Assembly: GCA_021325255.1 (NCBI GenBank)
Contig: JAJPHP010000067.1
Location: 62,001 to 126,000, forward strand
Direction: 5' to 3'
Origin: Nitrososphaerota archaeon
GTDB taxonomy: Archaea; Thermoproteota; Nitrososphaeria; Nitrososphaerales; CADDZS01
DNA: 64,000 bases
Part shown: one piece after another, positions 42,793 to 50,477 of the stretch
Layout: every line of letters begins with the position of its first letter
Position numbering within the stretch: position 1 is the stretch's first letter
Program-made: the position numbers and the translations under genes
The notes under the pieces: generated by a model
Told to the model about the DNA's origin: nothing
Seen by the model: only the letters and a program-made list of their open reading frames with translations
Database searches by the model: none

Positions 42793-43780
42793 GAAAGACG
42801 ACGGGGCGTTCTCGAAGTACCTCGAAAAGCCAAAGATGGCTTCGATGCGCGATGCTTACGGCGAGTCGCTGACAAAGCTCGGCGGAGAGATAAAGGATAT
42901 CGTTGTAGTGGGGGCAGATACAACTGGTTCAATAAAGACCTCACTCTTTGGCCAGAAATTTCCTGAACGATTTTTCAACGTTGGAATCGCAGAGCAGAAT
43001 CTCGTGTCTATCGCCGCAGGACTAGCGATGGCGGGCAAGGTTGCTTTTGCGAGCACTTATGCGGTCTTTGCTCCAGGCAAGTGCGTCGACCAGATGCGAA
43101 ACGCGATAGCGTACCCCGAAGTCAACGTAAAGCTGGTCGCTTCCCACGCGGGCATCAGTGTCGGACCAGACGGAGCCTCCCATCAGGAGCTCGAGGATCT
43201 AGCGACAATGCGCGCAATTCCGAACATGAGGGTTGTCGCCCCATCGGATTCGCTTTCTACCTCAAGGCTTGTAGAGATTCTTGCAAGGACATCGGGCCCG
43301 TTTTACATGCGTATCGCAAGGCCAAACTGTCCCGTTATCTACACGCCAGAGCTCGCTGCTAACATGAATCTGGGAAAGGCGACCGTGTTCCGAGATGGGA
43401 GCGATGCAACCATAGTCGCTTGTGGATTGCTGGTCTACGAAGGGCTTATCGCTGCAAAGAAGCTCCGTGAGGAGAACGGTCTCTCCGTTGCGGTGATCGA
43501 CATGAGCTCCATAAAGCCACTGGATTCCTCCACTCTGATAAAATTCGCTGACAAGACTGGATACGTTGTGAGCGCCGAGGAACACAACATACTGGGAGGC
43601 TTGGGCGGAGCGATTGCCGAAGTTCTAGGTGAGGATAGGCCAACGCCGATGAGGCGTATCGGAACGAGAGATACGTTCGGAGAATCGGGCGAGGACAAGG
43701 AGTTAATGCTAAAGTACGGCCTAAACGCTAACAATATAGCAAAGACTTTGGTCGAACTGAGATCAAAGGCGCGACGGTAA
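42758..43780 (+). CDS. tktB: Transketolase, C-terminal subunit
   Basis: Supplies the pyrimidine and C-terminal domains of the split transketolase. The 340-residue product has MASMRDAYGESLTKLGGEIK, RFFNVGIAEQNLVSIAAGLA (with the conserved Glu), the HAGISVGPDGASHQELEDLA segment and AEEHNILGGLGGAIAEVLGE. The given start overlaps rpe; the ATG at 42839 (MASMRDAYG) or a nearby start is also possible because the first 25 residues are not conserved. Confidence 0.94.
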   Translation: MRLATVTSNSAEKDDGAFSKYLEKPKMASMRDAYGESLTKLGGEIKDIVVVGADTTGSIKTSLFGQKFPERFFNVGIAEQNLVSIAAGLAMAGKVAFASTYAVFAPGKCVDQMRNAIAYPEVNVKLVASHAGISVGPDGASHQELEDLATMRAIPNMRVVAPSDSLSTSRLVEILARTSGPFYMRIARPNCPVIYTPELAANMNLGKATVFRDGSDATIVACGLLVYEGLIAAKKLREENGLSVAVIDMSSIKPLDSSTLIKFADKTGYVVSAEEHNILGGLGGAIAEVLGEDRPTPMRRIGTRDTFGESGEDKELMLKYGLNANNIAKTLVELRSKARR

Positions 43781-44002
43781 GGGAAGAGAAGAGAAACAAA
43801 AGGCGAGCGCTCTCGCGTCAGTCTAGAGAGAATTCGAGCGGCCGGGGAACCTAGCTCGGTTCCTCCTCGTCGTAAAGGCCAAACAAATCGATCAAAAGCA
43901 AAAAACAGTCAGTCTTCCCAACGAACATTTCTCTTCTGTCTGCCTGCTCCCGCCTTAAAAAAGGAATTGAGAGCCCAACCAGGAGTTAGAGCACAGAACG
44001 AA
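43781..44002. other. Intergenic region with two hairpins and the transaldolase promoter
   Basis: It holds two small hairpins, GCGAG-CGCT-CTCGC (43803-43816) and GGAACC-TAGCTC-GGTTCC (43846-43863), probably the end of the transketolase operon, and CCTTAAAAAAGG (43951-43962), about 45 nt before the transaldolase ATG, as a possible promoter. Confidence 0.4.
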
Positions 44003-44680
44003 ATGAAGTTCTTCCTTGATACTGCAAATCTTGAACAGATTAGGAAGTACAATGAAATCGGCCTAGTCGACGGGATTACTACCAATCCTACGCTGCTCGC
44101 AAAGGAAAATGAGAATCCGGAGAGAATTATGTCAGAGATTGTCCGACTCATTCAGGGTCCGGTAAGCCTAGAGGTGATTAGTATGGATTCCGATGACATG
44201 GTATCCGAAGGAAAGGCTCTTGCAGCCATTGGCAAGAACGTGGTCGTCAAGATTCCAATGACTGCGGAAGGACTCAAGGCGGTGCGACGGCTTGCTTCTG
44301 ACGAGATCCCAACAAACGTTACACTCATTTTCTCGGCGAATCAGGCGTTACTCGCGGCAAAGGCCGGCGCGAGCTACGTGAGTCCATTCATAGGTCGAAT
44401 AGATGACGTCGGCGAGGTCGGAATGGATGTCGTTCGAGACATAATCCAGATTTTCGGGAACTACGAGTTCCCAACAAAAGTGCTCGTTGCGAGTGTGCGC
44501 CATCCACTTCACGTCACCGAAGCAGCAAGGCTTGGTGCTGATGTGGTAACGATGCCTCCTGAAGTACTCGGCAAGTTGATATCTCATCCTTTGACCGACA
44601 TTGGTCTAACCAGGTTCCTCGAGGACTGGAAGAGAGCAAAGCAACAGGCGCCAAATCCAAAGATTTCCATATCGCGATAG
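44003..44680 (+). CDS. tal: Transaldolase (MipB/TalC type)
   Basis: Transfers dihydroxyacetone units between sugar phosphates. The 225-residue product is the short, archaeal/bacterial type: MKFFLDTANLEQIRKYNEIG, VDGITTNPTLLAKE, VVVKIPMTAEGLKAV with the Schiff-base lysine, and the SPFIGRIDDVGEVGMDVVRD loop. The ATG at 44003 matches the family start; 12 codons upstream are not conserved. It completes the non-oxidative pentose phosphate set with the genes before it. Confidence 0.95.
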   Translation: MKFFLDTANLEQIRKYNEIGLVDGITTNPTLLAKENENPERIMSEIVRLIQGPVSLEVISMDSDDMVSEGKALAAIGKNVVVKIPMTAEGLKAVRRLASDEIPTNVTLIFSANQALLAAKAGASYVSPFIGRIDDVGEVGMDVVRDIIQIFGNYEFPTKVLVASVRHPLHVTEAARLGADVVTMPPEVLGKLISHPLTDIGLTRFLEDWKRAKQQAPNPKISISR

Positions 44681-44755
44681 CAAAAACCATAACTCATAGG
44701 AAAAAACTCAAAACAGCATCTCCCAAAGATAAGGCTGTTCGCGAGACAGCGAGAG

Positions 44756-44956
44756 TTGGTAACTACATACGACTTGAACAACTACTGCGAAAAGGAAAAG
44801 CGGATACGTGAATTTGTGCTCAGGCGCTCAAACGAGGGTACTGTCTGGGAATGTGAAGTCTGCCATTTTGTCGTCCAAGACCTGACGAAGTACAAGAGCA
44901 ACTATAACGGGTTACCCGTAGAAGAGCCGAGAGCGAAACAGCCAAAGATTCTCTGA
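44756..44956 (+). CDS. Possible small protein, 66 residues
   Basis: A TTG-initiated frame encodes MVTTYDLNNYCEKEKRIREF and a CEVC pair (WECEVCHFVVQDLTKYKSNY), perhaps a half zinc ribbon. It follows transaldolase in the same direction. No family recognised. Confidence 0.45.
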   Translation: MVTTYDLNNYCEKEKRIREFVLRRSNEGTVWECEVCHFVVQDLTKYKSNYNGLPVEEPRAKQPKIL

Positions 44957-45174
44957 TTGCCGCTTTCGCGTCTCGCTGTTGAAGACTAAACATTCTGCCC
45001 GTCGTTTCGATCTTTGCCAGCGTCGCCTCTCTCCATTCTTCACAACTAATGGACATGGTGTTCAAGCTGAGTGACAGATCGCAAAACCGAACCAAATCTA
45101 CTTCATAGCTTGACAGCCTAACCCGATTCCAAATCGACGAAGTCACTTAACGTCATCTCTGTGAGATCTTTTGG
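44957..45174. other. Intergenic region, no clear gene
   Basis: About 220 bases. A 108-codon leftward frame (44820-45146) runs opposite to the small protein and is unlike any protein. No promoter or RNA gene was recognised. Confidence 0.3.
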
Positions 45175-45525
45175 TTAGGGATGGGATTTTAGAGTACGAT
45201 CCATCCGACCGCGAGATAACTTGACGCTGAAACGAATTTCATATGTCTGCAATTCTATGGAGACAGCTAAAGATTTCTGAAATAACAGGTTGTCGATTAC
45301 GCAGACTTGCATATGCTTCTGAACAATTTTCGAGATTCCAAGCTTGAACCGTCCTCCAAGGTCTGCACCTGACTCCCTTCCGTGTGAAGAAGCCAGAAAC
45401 AGTAATGCATTAAAAGAAATTGTCTGGGCAAGCAACACTGCGACGAATTGCCTGTACAAATCAAGGGATAGCGCATTCTGAGCAGACAACTTTTTTTCAA
45501 TAATGGAGAAGCTCGCTTCTTTCAT
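45175..45525 (-). CDS. Possible protein coupled to the alcohol dehydrogenase
   Basis: The ATG at 45523-45525 follows the dehydrogenase TGA directly, which would allow re-initiation. The 116-residue product has a hydrophobic segment (LYRQFVAVLLAQTISFNALL) near residues 22-42 and a basic end. It resembles no family I know, and there is no independent support beyond the coupling. Confidence 0.4.
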   Translation of the reverse strand: MKEASFSIIEKKLSAQNALSLDLYRQFVAVLLAQTISFNALLFLASSHGRESGADLGGRFKLGISKIVQKHMQVCVIDNLLFQKSLAVSIELQTYEIRFSVKLSRGRMDRTLKSHP

Positions 45526-46587
45526 TCAGTCTGCTACGATTACCTTGACTTGATTTTCGTTGTGAGCTGCTCTCATCGCCTCCGCTATCTGTGCAAGAGG
45601 ATACTTTGCTGTGATTAGATTCCTAGCATCGATATCGCCACTCTCCAGCATCCCGAGGGCTTCTGAAATCTCAGTGTCCAGCGCTGAGTAACTGGTGGTT
45701 ATGGTTACCTCGTGCAAGAATAGCTTTGCGAGATCCAAGTTGAATGTCGCGCCCTTGTGAGGGGCTCCGAATAGCAGAAGCGTACCTGATTTTGCAACGC
45801 ACTTGGCCGCTTCTGCGAATGCAGATTGAGCTCCAGTCGCAACAATGACCAAGTCAAAGCCCCTGCCTTCAGCGGTTCTCGAAATTGCATCATTCGCGAA
45901 CAAACCGCCAGTGCTGCCACCAACCTCAACTGTCTCAGCACCCTCAAATTTCCTGGCAAATTCGAGCCGAGTCATACTGATGTCCGCTGCGACCATTTTT
46001 GTCGAGAGGTTTCTTGATTTCAAGAGCTCCATGAGGAGTATTCCAATCGGACCTGCGCCAACAACGAGTATACTTGGAGTGTATCCATCTGGCTCAAGCC
46101 ACTTGCCCTTGACGACGCGATTCAACCCTCTGATGCAGCAAGCCAGTGGTTCCGCGATGCTTGCTTCTTCGTACGACAGGTTGTCTTGAATAAAGTGGAC
46201 GCCGCCGTTTTCAACGTTATACGAAGGTACGAGAAATTCCTCCGAAAAACCGCACGGGACAAAGTTGCTTGCCTTAAAACCTGCGCACATAGTCCCCGCT
46301 CCGGCCTTGCAGAGAATGCACTCACCGCAAGCAACATGGTGGTGCGGTACGACTCGCGAGCCTACCGGATAAGTATCCGAGTCGGATTCGGTGATGATTC
46401 CCGAGACTTCATGCCCCAGTATCGCAGTGGTAATGTTTCTTCCAGTCAGTTTTTCAAGGTCGGTGCCGCACACACCAGAAGCTTTCAATTTCACTATTAT
46501 TGATCCTGGTGTTAGCGGCGGCCGTTCAACGTCGCGGAGTTCGACTCCTCCCCCTTCTGAGGCGTCTTTGACAAAAGCTGCCTTCAT
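45526..46587 (-). CDS. Zinc-dependent medium-chain alcohol/threonine dehydrogenase
   Basis: Oxidises an alcohol, polyol or threonine with NAD(P). The 353-residue product has the catalytic zinc Cys in ASGVCGTDLEK, TTAILGHEVSGIITE, structural-zinc cysteines in HVACGECILCKAGAGTMCAG, the Rossmann motif ILVVGAGPIGILLMELLKSR and EEASIAEPLACCIRGLNRVV. These match L-threonine and L-iditol dehydrogenases. Substrate not determined. It is divergent from the small membrane protein gene and has about 170 bases of shared promoter region. Confidence 0.92.
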   Translation of the reverse strand: MKAAFVKDASEGGGVELRDVERPPLTPGSIIVKLKASGVCGTDLEKLTGRNITTAILGHEVSGIITESDSDTYPVGSRVVPHHHVACGECILCKAGAGTMCAGFKASNFVPCGFSEEFLVPSYNVENGGVHFIQDNLSYEEASIAEPLACCIRGLNRVVKGKWLEPDGYTPSILVVGAGPIGILLMELLKSRNLSTKMVAADISMTRLEFARKFEGAETVEVGGSTGGLFANDAISRTAEGRGFDLVIVATGAQSAFAEAAKCVAKSGTLLLFGAPHKGATFNLDLAKLFLHEVTITTSYSALDTEISEALGMLESGDIDARNLITAKYPLAQIAEAMRAAHNENQVKVIVAD

Positions 46588-46759
46588 ACTACTGCACTAA
46601 CCAGTTTCCCCTCACGGAGGATATAATAATGAGATACGTGAAGTCAACGCGAAAAGTTCCAGCCGATTCCACAAAGTGAAAATTGTGCTCTACAGCATTT
46701 ATAAGTTAACGCATTGATTTGACTTCGAACTCGCTGAGAGGAGATTAAAACAAGGAACT

Positions 46760-47014
46760 TTGGACCAAGAGGACCGACACTCTGCCCAATTCTTTGGTGA
46801 TAGGGATCTGTACTCACTAGGAGCAGTTCTGGTCCTTCTTGGAATTGCGCTAATCCTCTTTCCTTTGGTTACAAGAAACATCCAAAAAACAGCTTTCAAA
46901 CTACCCTGGTTCATACTGTACACTTACAACAAGAGAGGCTTTTACTTTGTCACTTCTCCGATCTTAGTACTTATTTCAGCAATAATCTTCCTGATTTTTC
47001 TTGCCCGGCGATGA
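46760..47014 (+). CDS. Small two-helix membrane protein
   Basis: An 84-residue frame from TTG contains two hydrophobic helices, SLGAVLVLLGIALILFPLVT (about 19-39) and SPILVLISAIIFLIFLARR (about 66-84), with a basic loop between them. It has the look of a real membrane protein. Its end overlaps the convergent tpiA by 44 nt. A CATTTATAAG box lies about 60 nt before the start. Function unknown. Confidence 0.6.
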   Translation: MDQEDRHSAQFFGDRDLYSLGAVLVLLGIALILFPLVTRNIQKTAFKLPWFILYTYNKRGFYFVTSPILVLISAIIFLIFLARR

Positions 47015-47798
47015 GACCGTTCGCGAGTCCAAGTATCGAAGAAAACCAATCTTGAGACTTGACGACTCCGCTGGCAACAAGGATGCCCTCAGCTCCGAGC
47101 TCGACAGAACGCTCGGCATCAACAGGATCCACAATTCCCGCCCCACAAAGAAGACGAACATTCGTGTTTCCACTCTCCGAGATCGCTCTGTCTAGTGCAG
47201 CTCTGGAATCAGTTATCAGCTCTGGTCTTGCTTTGGAGATGGCTACGCCAGAGCCGATCAACTCGGGCGGCTCTATCGCGACGTAATCTGGACATGCGCC
47301 TGCGAAACCGGTAACCTCGCTGCTATCCCTCGCGCAAACAACAGAGGTCATCGCCAATTCGCGAAGCTTCCTGACAAGTGTCTTTGTATCTTCGACCGGT
47401 ATTCTGTGCTCGCTGTGGTTTAGAAGGGAACCTGTTGCACCAAAGCTCTTTGCAACCTCTGGAATCAGGTATCCCGTTGTGCTACCTGTTGGGTGGTTGT
47501 CAAGATGCTGCGTATAAATCGCAAGCCGCGGATATTCGAAGGTGACTCGCCCTAGAGAAAATGCGGGCAGGGCAAGAACTATTTGGACTGACCGCGATAC
47601 CTCAGCCTTGTTCCTCGCAAGTTTCTTTGAGACCTTTTCAGCGGCCGAGGCTAGTCTAAGAGCTTGCTCGCCTGAGGCCTCCACGTAGTTCTTTGAGTTG
47701 ATTAGGAGAAGTGTCAACGGAGAGTCTGCTATCTCTGCTTTAGGTTGGATACTCTCGCTAAAATATTTTGTAAGAGACAAAAATTTCGTTGTATACAT
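46971..47798 (-). CDS. tpiA: Triosephosphate isomerase, archaeal type
   Basis: Interconverts dihydroxyacetone phosphate and glyceraldehyde-3-phosphate. The 275-residue protein contains the archaeal TIM signatures: LLNHSEHRI with the electrophilic His and VAIEPPELIGSG with the catalytic Glu, then LLCGAGIVDPVDAERSVELG and GILVASGVVKSQD for phosphate binding. It links the pentose phosphate genes nearby with glycolysis/gluconeogenesis. An N-terminal extension of about 20 residues precedes the barrel. Confidence 0.95.
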   Translation of the reverse strand: MYTTKFLSLTKYFSESIQPKAEIADSPLTLLLINSKNYVEASGEQALRLASAAEKVSKKLARNKAEVSRSVQIVLALPAFSLGRVTFEYPRLAIYTQHLDNHPTGSTTGYLIPEVAKSFGATGSLLNHSEHRIPVEDTKTLVRKLRELAMTSVVCARDSSEVTGFAGACPDYVAIEPPELIGSGVAISKARPELITDSRAALDRAISESGNTNVRLLCGAGIVDPVDAERSVELGAEGILVASGVVKSQDWFSSILGLANGLIAGQEKSGRLLLK

Positions 47799-47979
47799 TC
47801 AAACTAAGTTGCCTGGGCCCCCAAAATGGGAGGATCCAGAGCAAGTTGTGATTTAGGGAAAATCTTTGTGGTGTGTTCAGTGATCTCTGGGTCGCATCGG
47901 CTCCAACGCTATTAGTCACAGAACTAGCTAGACTGCAGATAGTTTTACTATGGGCAAGGACCGGCCCTGCACCAATGGC
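47799..47979. other. Intergenic region upstream of tpiA
   Basis: About 180 bases without a recognised gene; presumably the tpiA promoter and the trailer of the small acidic ORF. No RNA gene recognised. Confidence 0.35.
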
Positions 47980-48072
47980 CTATTCGGAATCTTCTTCATC
48001 AAAGTCTTCTTCCCAGCCTTCGTCAAAATCGTCATCGTATTCTTCTTCTAATTCGTCGTCTTCTTCAGACAA
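47980..48072 (-). CDS. Possible 30-residue extremely acidic protein
   Basis: Beginning at a TTG two codons after an in-frame stop, the frame codes for MSEEDDELEEEYDDDFDEGW and then EEDFDEEDSE: 21 of 30 residues are Asp or Glu, with Trp, Tyr and Phe interspersed. The opposite strand of the same DNA is a Ser-rich frame, so the coding strand is not certain. An AAATGTTTATGAG stretch about 40-50 nt upstream could be a promoter. Unrecognised; small acidic proteins of this sort occur in thaumarchaea (recollection). Confidence 0.45.
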   Translation of the reverse strand: MSEEDDELEEEYDDDFDEGWEEDFDEEDSE

Positions 48073-48203
48073 TTTTCAACAACCCTGAAGTGCGCTTGAA
48101 AAATTCACACGGTCTCATAAACATTTTCCTGACATCACTAGATCGGTATGCATCCGCGAAATCTTTGCAGCCTTTCCCTTACGCATCAACCAATGGTAGG
48201 AGA

Positions 48204-48320
48204 ATGCGAAGAGTAAAGAATGGGCCCGGCAGAAGGCAAAAAACCTCGTACGGCAAGACTTTTCCACAATTACCGAAACCAAATAACTTACCGAAAGAAT
48301 GGAGAGAAGGAGGACCATAA
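48204..48320 (+). CDS. Possible 38-residue basic protein before sua5
   Basis: ATG at 48204 opens a frame for MRRVKNGPGRRQKTSYGKTF followed by PQLPKPNNLPKEWREGGP, rich in Lys, Arg and Pro. It ends 6 nt before the sua5 start, in the same direction. No family recognised; the composition and coupling make it plausible. Confidence 0.4.
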   Translation: MRRVKNGPGRRQKTSYGKTFPQLPKPNNLPKEWREGGP

Positions 48321-48326
48321 TCCTAC

Positions 48327-48965
48327 TTGGTAGTTTGGCTTTCCTGCCAGGAGGATTTCGCCGTAGTAGGTGATAAAGTTGCAAATGAAGGAGCAGTCGT
48401 AGTCTATCCGACTGACACGGTTTATGGACTGGGAGCAAGCCCATACTTAGACAATGCTGTCAAAAAATGTTTTGAAATTAAATCGAGGGAAGAGGGCAAG
48501 CCGATGCCTGTCCTCTTTAGAGGGGTTGAGGATGCACAAAGAATTGTAGTGATGGACGAGAAGGCGCGACTCCTGGCCTCGACGTACTGGCCAGGGAAGC
48601 TCACCCTCGTACTCCCGGTCGCAAAAACCAGTAGAATAAGTAGGCAACTGCTGAATGTCTCTGGTTATCTTGCAGCGAGGGTTCCGAATCACCGTTGTGC
48701 GCTCAGGCTGATCAAGGCATGTGGAGGGGCCCTTATCGGAACCAGTGCGAATGTTTCGGGAAGACCATCAATTACTGACCCGGAGGATCCCGAACTCTTT
48801 AGAATTGCAAGAAAGGCCGATTTCTTCATCAAAGGGCGTTCTGGGGATCTAGGATCCAAGGCATCGACAGTTATTGCTTTCTCGGAAGATAGGACCAAAG
48901 AAATTACTGTTCTCAGAGAAGGGGCAATCCCTTCGAAGGAGATCTTCGCACTACTTGGAGACTAG
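48327..48965 (+). CDS. sua5: Threonylcarbamoyl-AMP synthase (Sua5/YrdC)
   Basis: Makes threonylcarbamoyl-AMP from threonine, bicarbonate and ATP, the donor for KEOPS. The 212-residue product has the YrdC core: GAVVVYPTDTVYGLGASPYL, KSREEGKPMPVL, YWPGKLTLVLP, VAARVPNHRCALRLIKACGG-like LAARVPNHRC and ALIGTSANVSGRPSITDPED. There is no C-terminal Sua5 domain, so this is the short YrdC form. It starts with TTG. Its stop overlaps the convergent cgi121 by 15 nt. Confidence 0.93.
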   Translation: MVVWLSCQEDFAVVGDKVANEGAVVVYPTDTVYGLGASPYLDNAVKKCFEIKSREEGKPMPVLFRGVEDAQRIVVMDEKARLLASTYWPGKLTLVLPVAKTSRISRQLLNVSGYLAARVPNHRCALRLIKACGGALIGTSANVSGRPSITDPEDPELFRIARKADFFIKGRSGDLGSKASTVIAFSEDRTKEITVLREGAIPSKEIFALLGD

Positions 48966-49511
48966 CAGCAGGGAAGCCCGTTCGATAAGTAGCGCCAAGA
49001 TATTTGATTCACTTGCTACTTCGGGAGGAAGGGTTGGATCAAAGGAACTAAGATAGTATTGTATCTTTGTGGTATTCGGATCAAGGAGCTTGTCATTTCG
49101 AACCGCACGCTCACCGATTGAGTTCTGAACGAATTTGATCGTTGAATTGATCTCTGGCTCCGAAGGCGCCAGTCCAAATGCTGCAATGCTTGAAGCATTA
49201 CGTATTCCCGACGCTGTCGTCGCCTCGTCAATCTGACTTTGGCATGTCAGACGCATAAGCAAATCTATAGATCTCTTTTTTGCGAAAACAAGACCTCTTT
49301 GCCAGCAATCTAGTGCCTGAGTCATCACTCGGTCGAGGTGTTTACACCCCAGAATCATTGTCGGAGTACATATCACGGTGACTTCCGGAAGACTCTTTGC
49401 CAAAGTACTAAGATCCAATTTCTTTCCGATATCCCAAGCCGCGCAAAACCCAAGATACTCTCTGTCGGAGCCTTGCTTTGACGAGATCTTCCAAATCACG
49501 TTTCTATTCAT
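48951..49511 (-). CDS. cgi121: KEOPS complex subunit Cgi121
   Basis: Cgi121 binds Bud32 and the tRNA CCA end in KEOPS. The 186-residue product is divergent but keeps the family core TPTMILGCKHLDRVMTQALD, FAKKRSIDLLMRLTCQSQID, EATTASGI and the ASSIAAFGLAPSEPEINSTI end. It is the last of four minus-strand genes (SerK-like, ubiquitin-like, phosphoribosyltransferase, Cgi121). With sua5, kae1-bud32 and pcc1 it completes the t6A set in the window. Confidence 0.8.
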   Translation of the reverse strand: MNRNVIWKISSKQGSDREYLGFCAAWDIGKKLDLSTLAKSLPEVTVICTPTMILGCKHLDRVMTQALDCWQRGLVFAKKRSIDLLMRLTCQSQIDEATTASGIRNASSIAAFGLAPSEPEINSTIKFVQNSIGERAVRNDKLLDPNTTKIQYYLSSFDPTLPPEVASESNILALLIERASLLLVSK

Positions 49512-49577
49512 TTTCCTATCTTGGTCGTTTCGGAGAGGACTCGATTAGATAATTCCTTGCAATCGAAGCAGCACATT

Positions 49578-50171
49578 TCAACGCGGGTTGTCAGTACCAG
49601 ACTTAAAAAAACCATTCAAAGCTTTCAGCCGCTTCAGGTATTTTGGGGGGATGTTTGTACGCCGAAGCAGAGCGGAGCCGCCGTCCTTTTTCTTTGAGGA
49701 AATGGATTGTATTGCTTCGAGCAGTTCCCAAGGAAAGATTATCCAAGCACTCGTACTGGCCACGTAGTAGTCAGGCATGACCTTCGTCCATGGTTTGATG
49801 TACAACGTAGCGATAGTCACCTTTCGGGGCTTTTTCGACGCAAGGTATTTCTTTAACTCAATCAAGCTTCCGCCAGTATCTGCGACGTCGTCAACAAGCA
49901 GAACTCTCTGCCCTTTCAATTCCCCCGAAATCTTTTGCGTTATGACGGGCTTCTTCCTTGTTGTTCCAAGGTCAGTGTAATACTCACAGCGGGTGATGAA
50001 TACCCTCTGAACGGCAAGCAGGTCAGACATTATCCTAGCTAGAGCAAGCCCGCCCCTCGATACGCCCACTAGAGTATCATATTGTCCCCCATCATCATAT
50101 CTCTTCAACCTCTCGGCGAGAGAGATGCTCTGAGAGTAGATTTTGTCCCAGCTTGGCGATATAAATTTCAT
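49578..50171 (-). CDS. Purine phosphoribosyltransferase-like protein
   Basis: Transfers a ribosyl phosphate from PRPP to a purine base. The 197-residue product has the PRPP loop VLLVDDVADTGGSLIELKKY and the upstream TLVGVSRGGLALARIMSDL, as in xanthine/hypoxanthine-guanine PRTases (Gpt-like). The N-terminus MKFISPSWDKIYSQSISLAE fits. The base specificity is undefined. It follows the ubiquitin-like gene by 20 nt. Confidence 0.88.
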   Translation of the reverse strand: MKFISPSWDKIYSQSISLAERLKRYDDGGQYDTLVGVSRGGLALARIMSDLLAVQRVFITRCEYYTDLGTTRKKPVITQKISGELKGQRVLLVDDVADTGGSLIELKKYLASKKPRKVTIATLYIKPWTKVMPDYYVASTSAWIIFPWELLEAIQSISSKKKDGGSALLRRTNIPPKYLKRLKALNGFFKSGTDNPR

Positions 50172-50191
50172 TTGCCTCCTATTCCCTCTTT

Positions 50192-50473
50192 TCAGCCGCC
50201 ATGGAACATTGGAATAAAGACTACTTTGTCTTCGCTTGTAACAACAGTTTCAAGGTCCGATAGAGCGTTTGCTTCCACGCCGTTGATCAGTACCAGTATG
50301 CTATCTCGCCTAAGCTGAATTCCGTATTCCTCGCCCAGTTCAGACAACACTTGCCTGAGGGTCTTCGGGGTTTGAATTTGGACCGAATCAAGAACGCTTC
50401 CGCTTGGGAGTCTGCCCAAGTTCCCAATGATTTTGATTTGAGTAAATCCGTGAGATGCGGGGGTGGCTTCCAT
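50192..50473 (-). CDS. Ubiquitin-like MoaD/SAMP-type protein
   Basis: Beta-grasp proteins of this type act as sulfur carriers or protein modifiers. From the ATG at 50471-50473 the product has 93 residues and ends FIPMFHGG, the exposed Gly-Gly needed for activation by an E1-like enzyme. The core TLRQVLSELGEEYGIQLRRD and LVLINGVEANALSDLETVVT has the beta-grasp pattern. Earlier in-frame ATGs lie inside the upstream gene and are unlikely. It starts 5 nt after the SerK-like stop. No E1 is visible here, so target and role are unknown. Confidence 0.85.
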   Translation of the reverse strand: MEATPASHGFTQIKIIGNLGRLPSGSVLDSVQIQTPKTLRQVLSELGEEYGIQLRRDSILVLINGVEANALSDLETVVTSEDKVVFIPMFHGG

Positions 50474-50477
50474 TTCA

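Noticed and set aside
44820..45146. 108-codon leftward frame near 45 kb
   Set aside because: Antisense to the small CEVC-containing ORF and of unusual composition.
47873..48088. Serine-rich rightward frame
   Set aside because: Its repetitive Ser codons are the complement of Asp/Glu codons of the small acidic ORF, which is the more natural reading.
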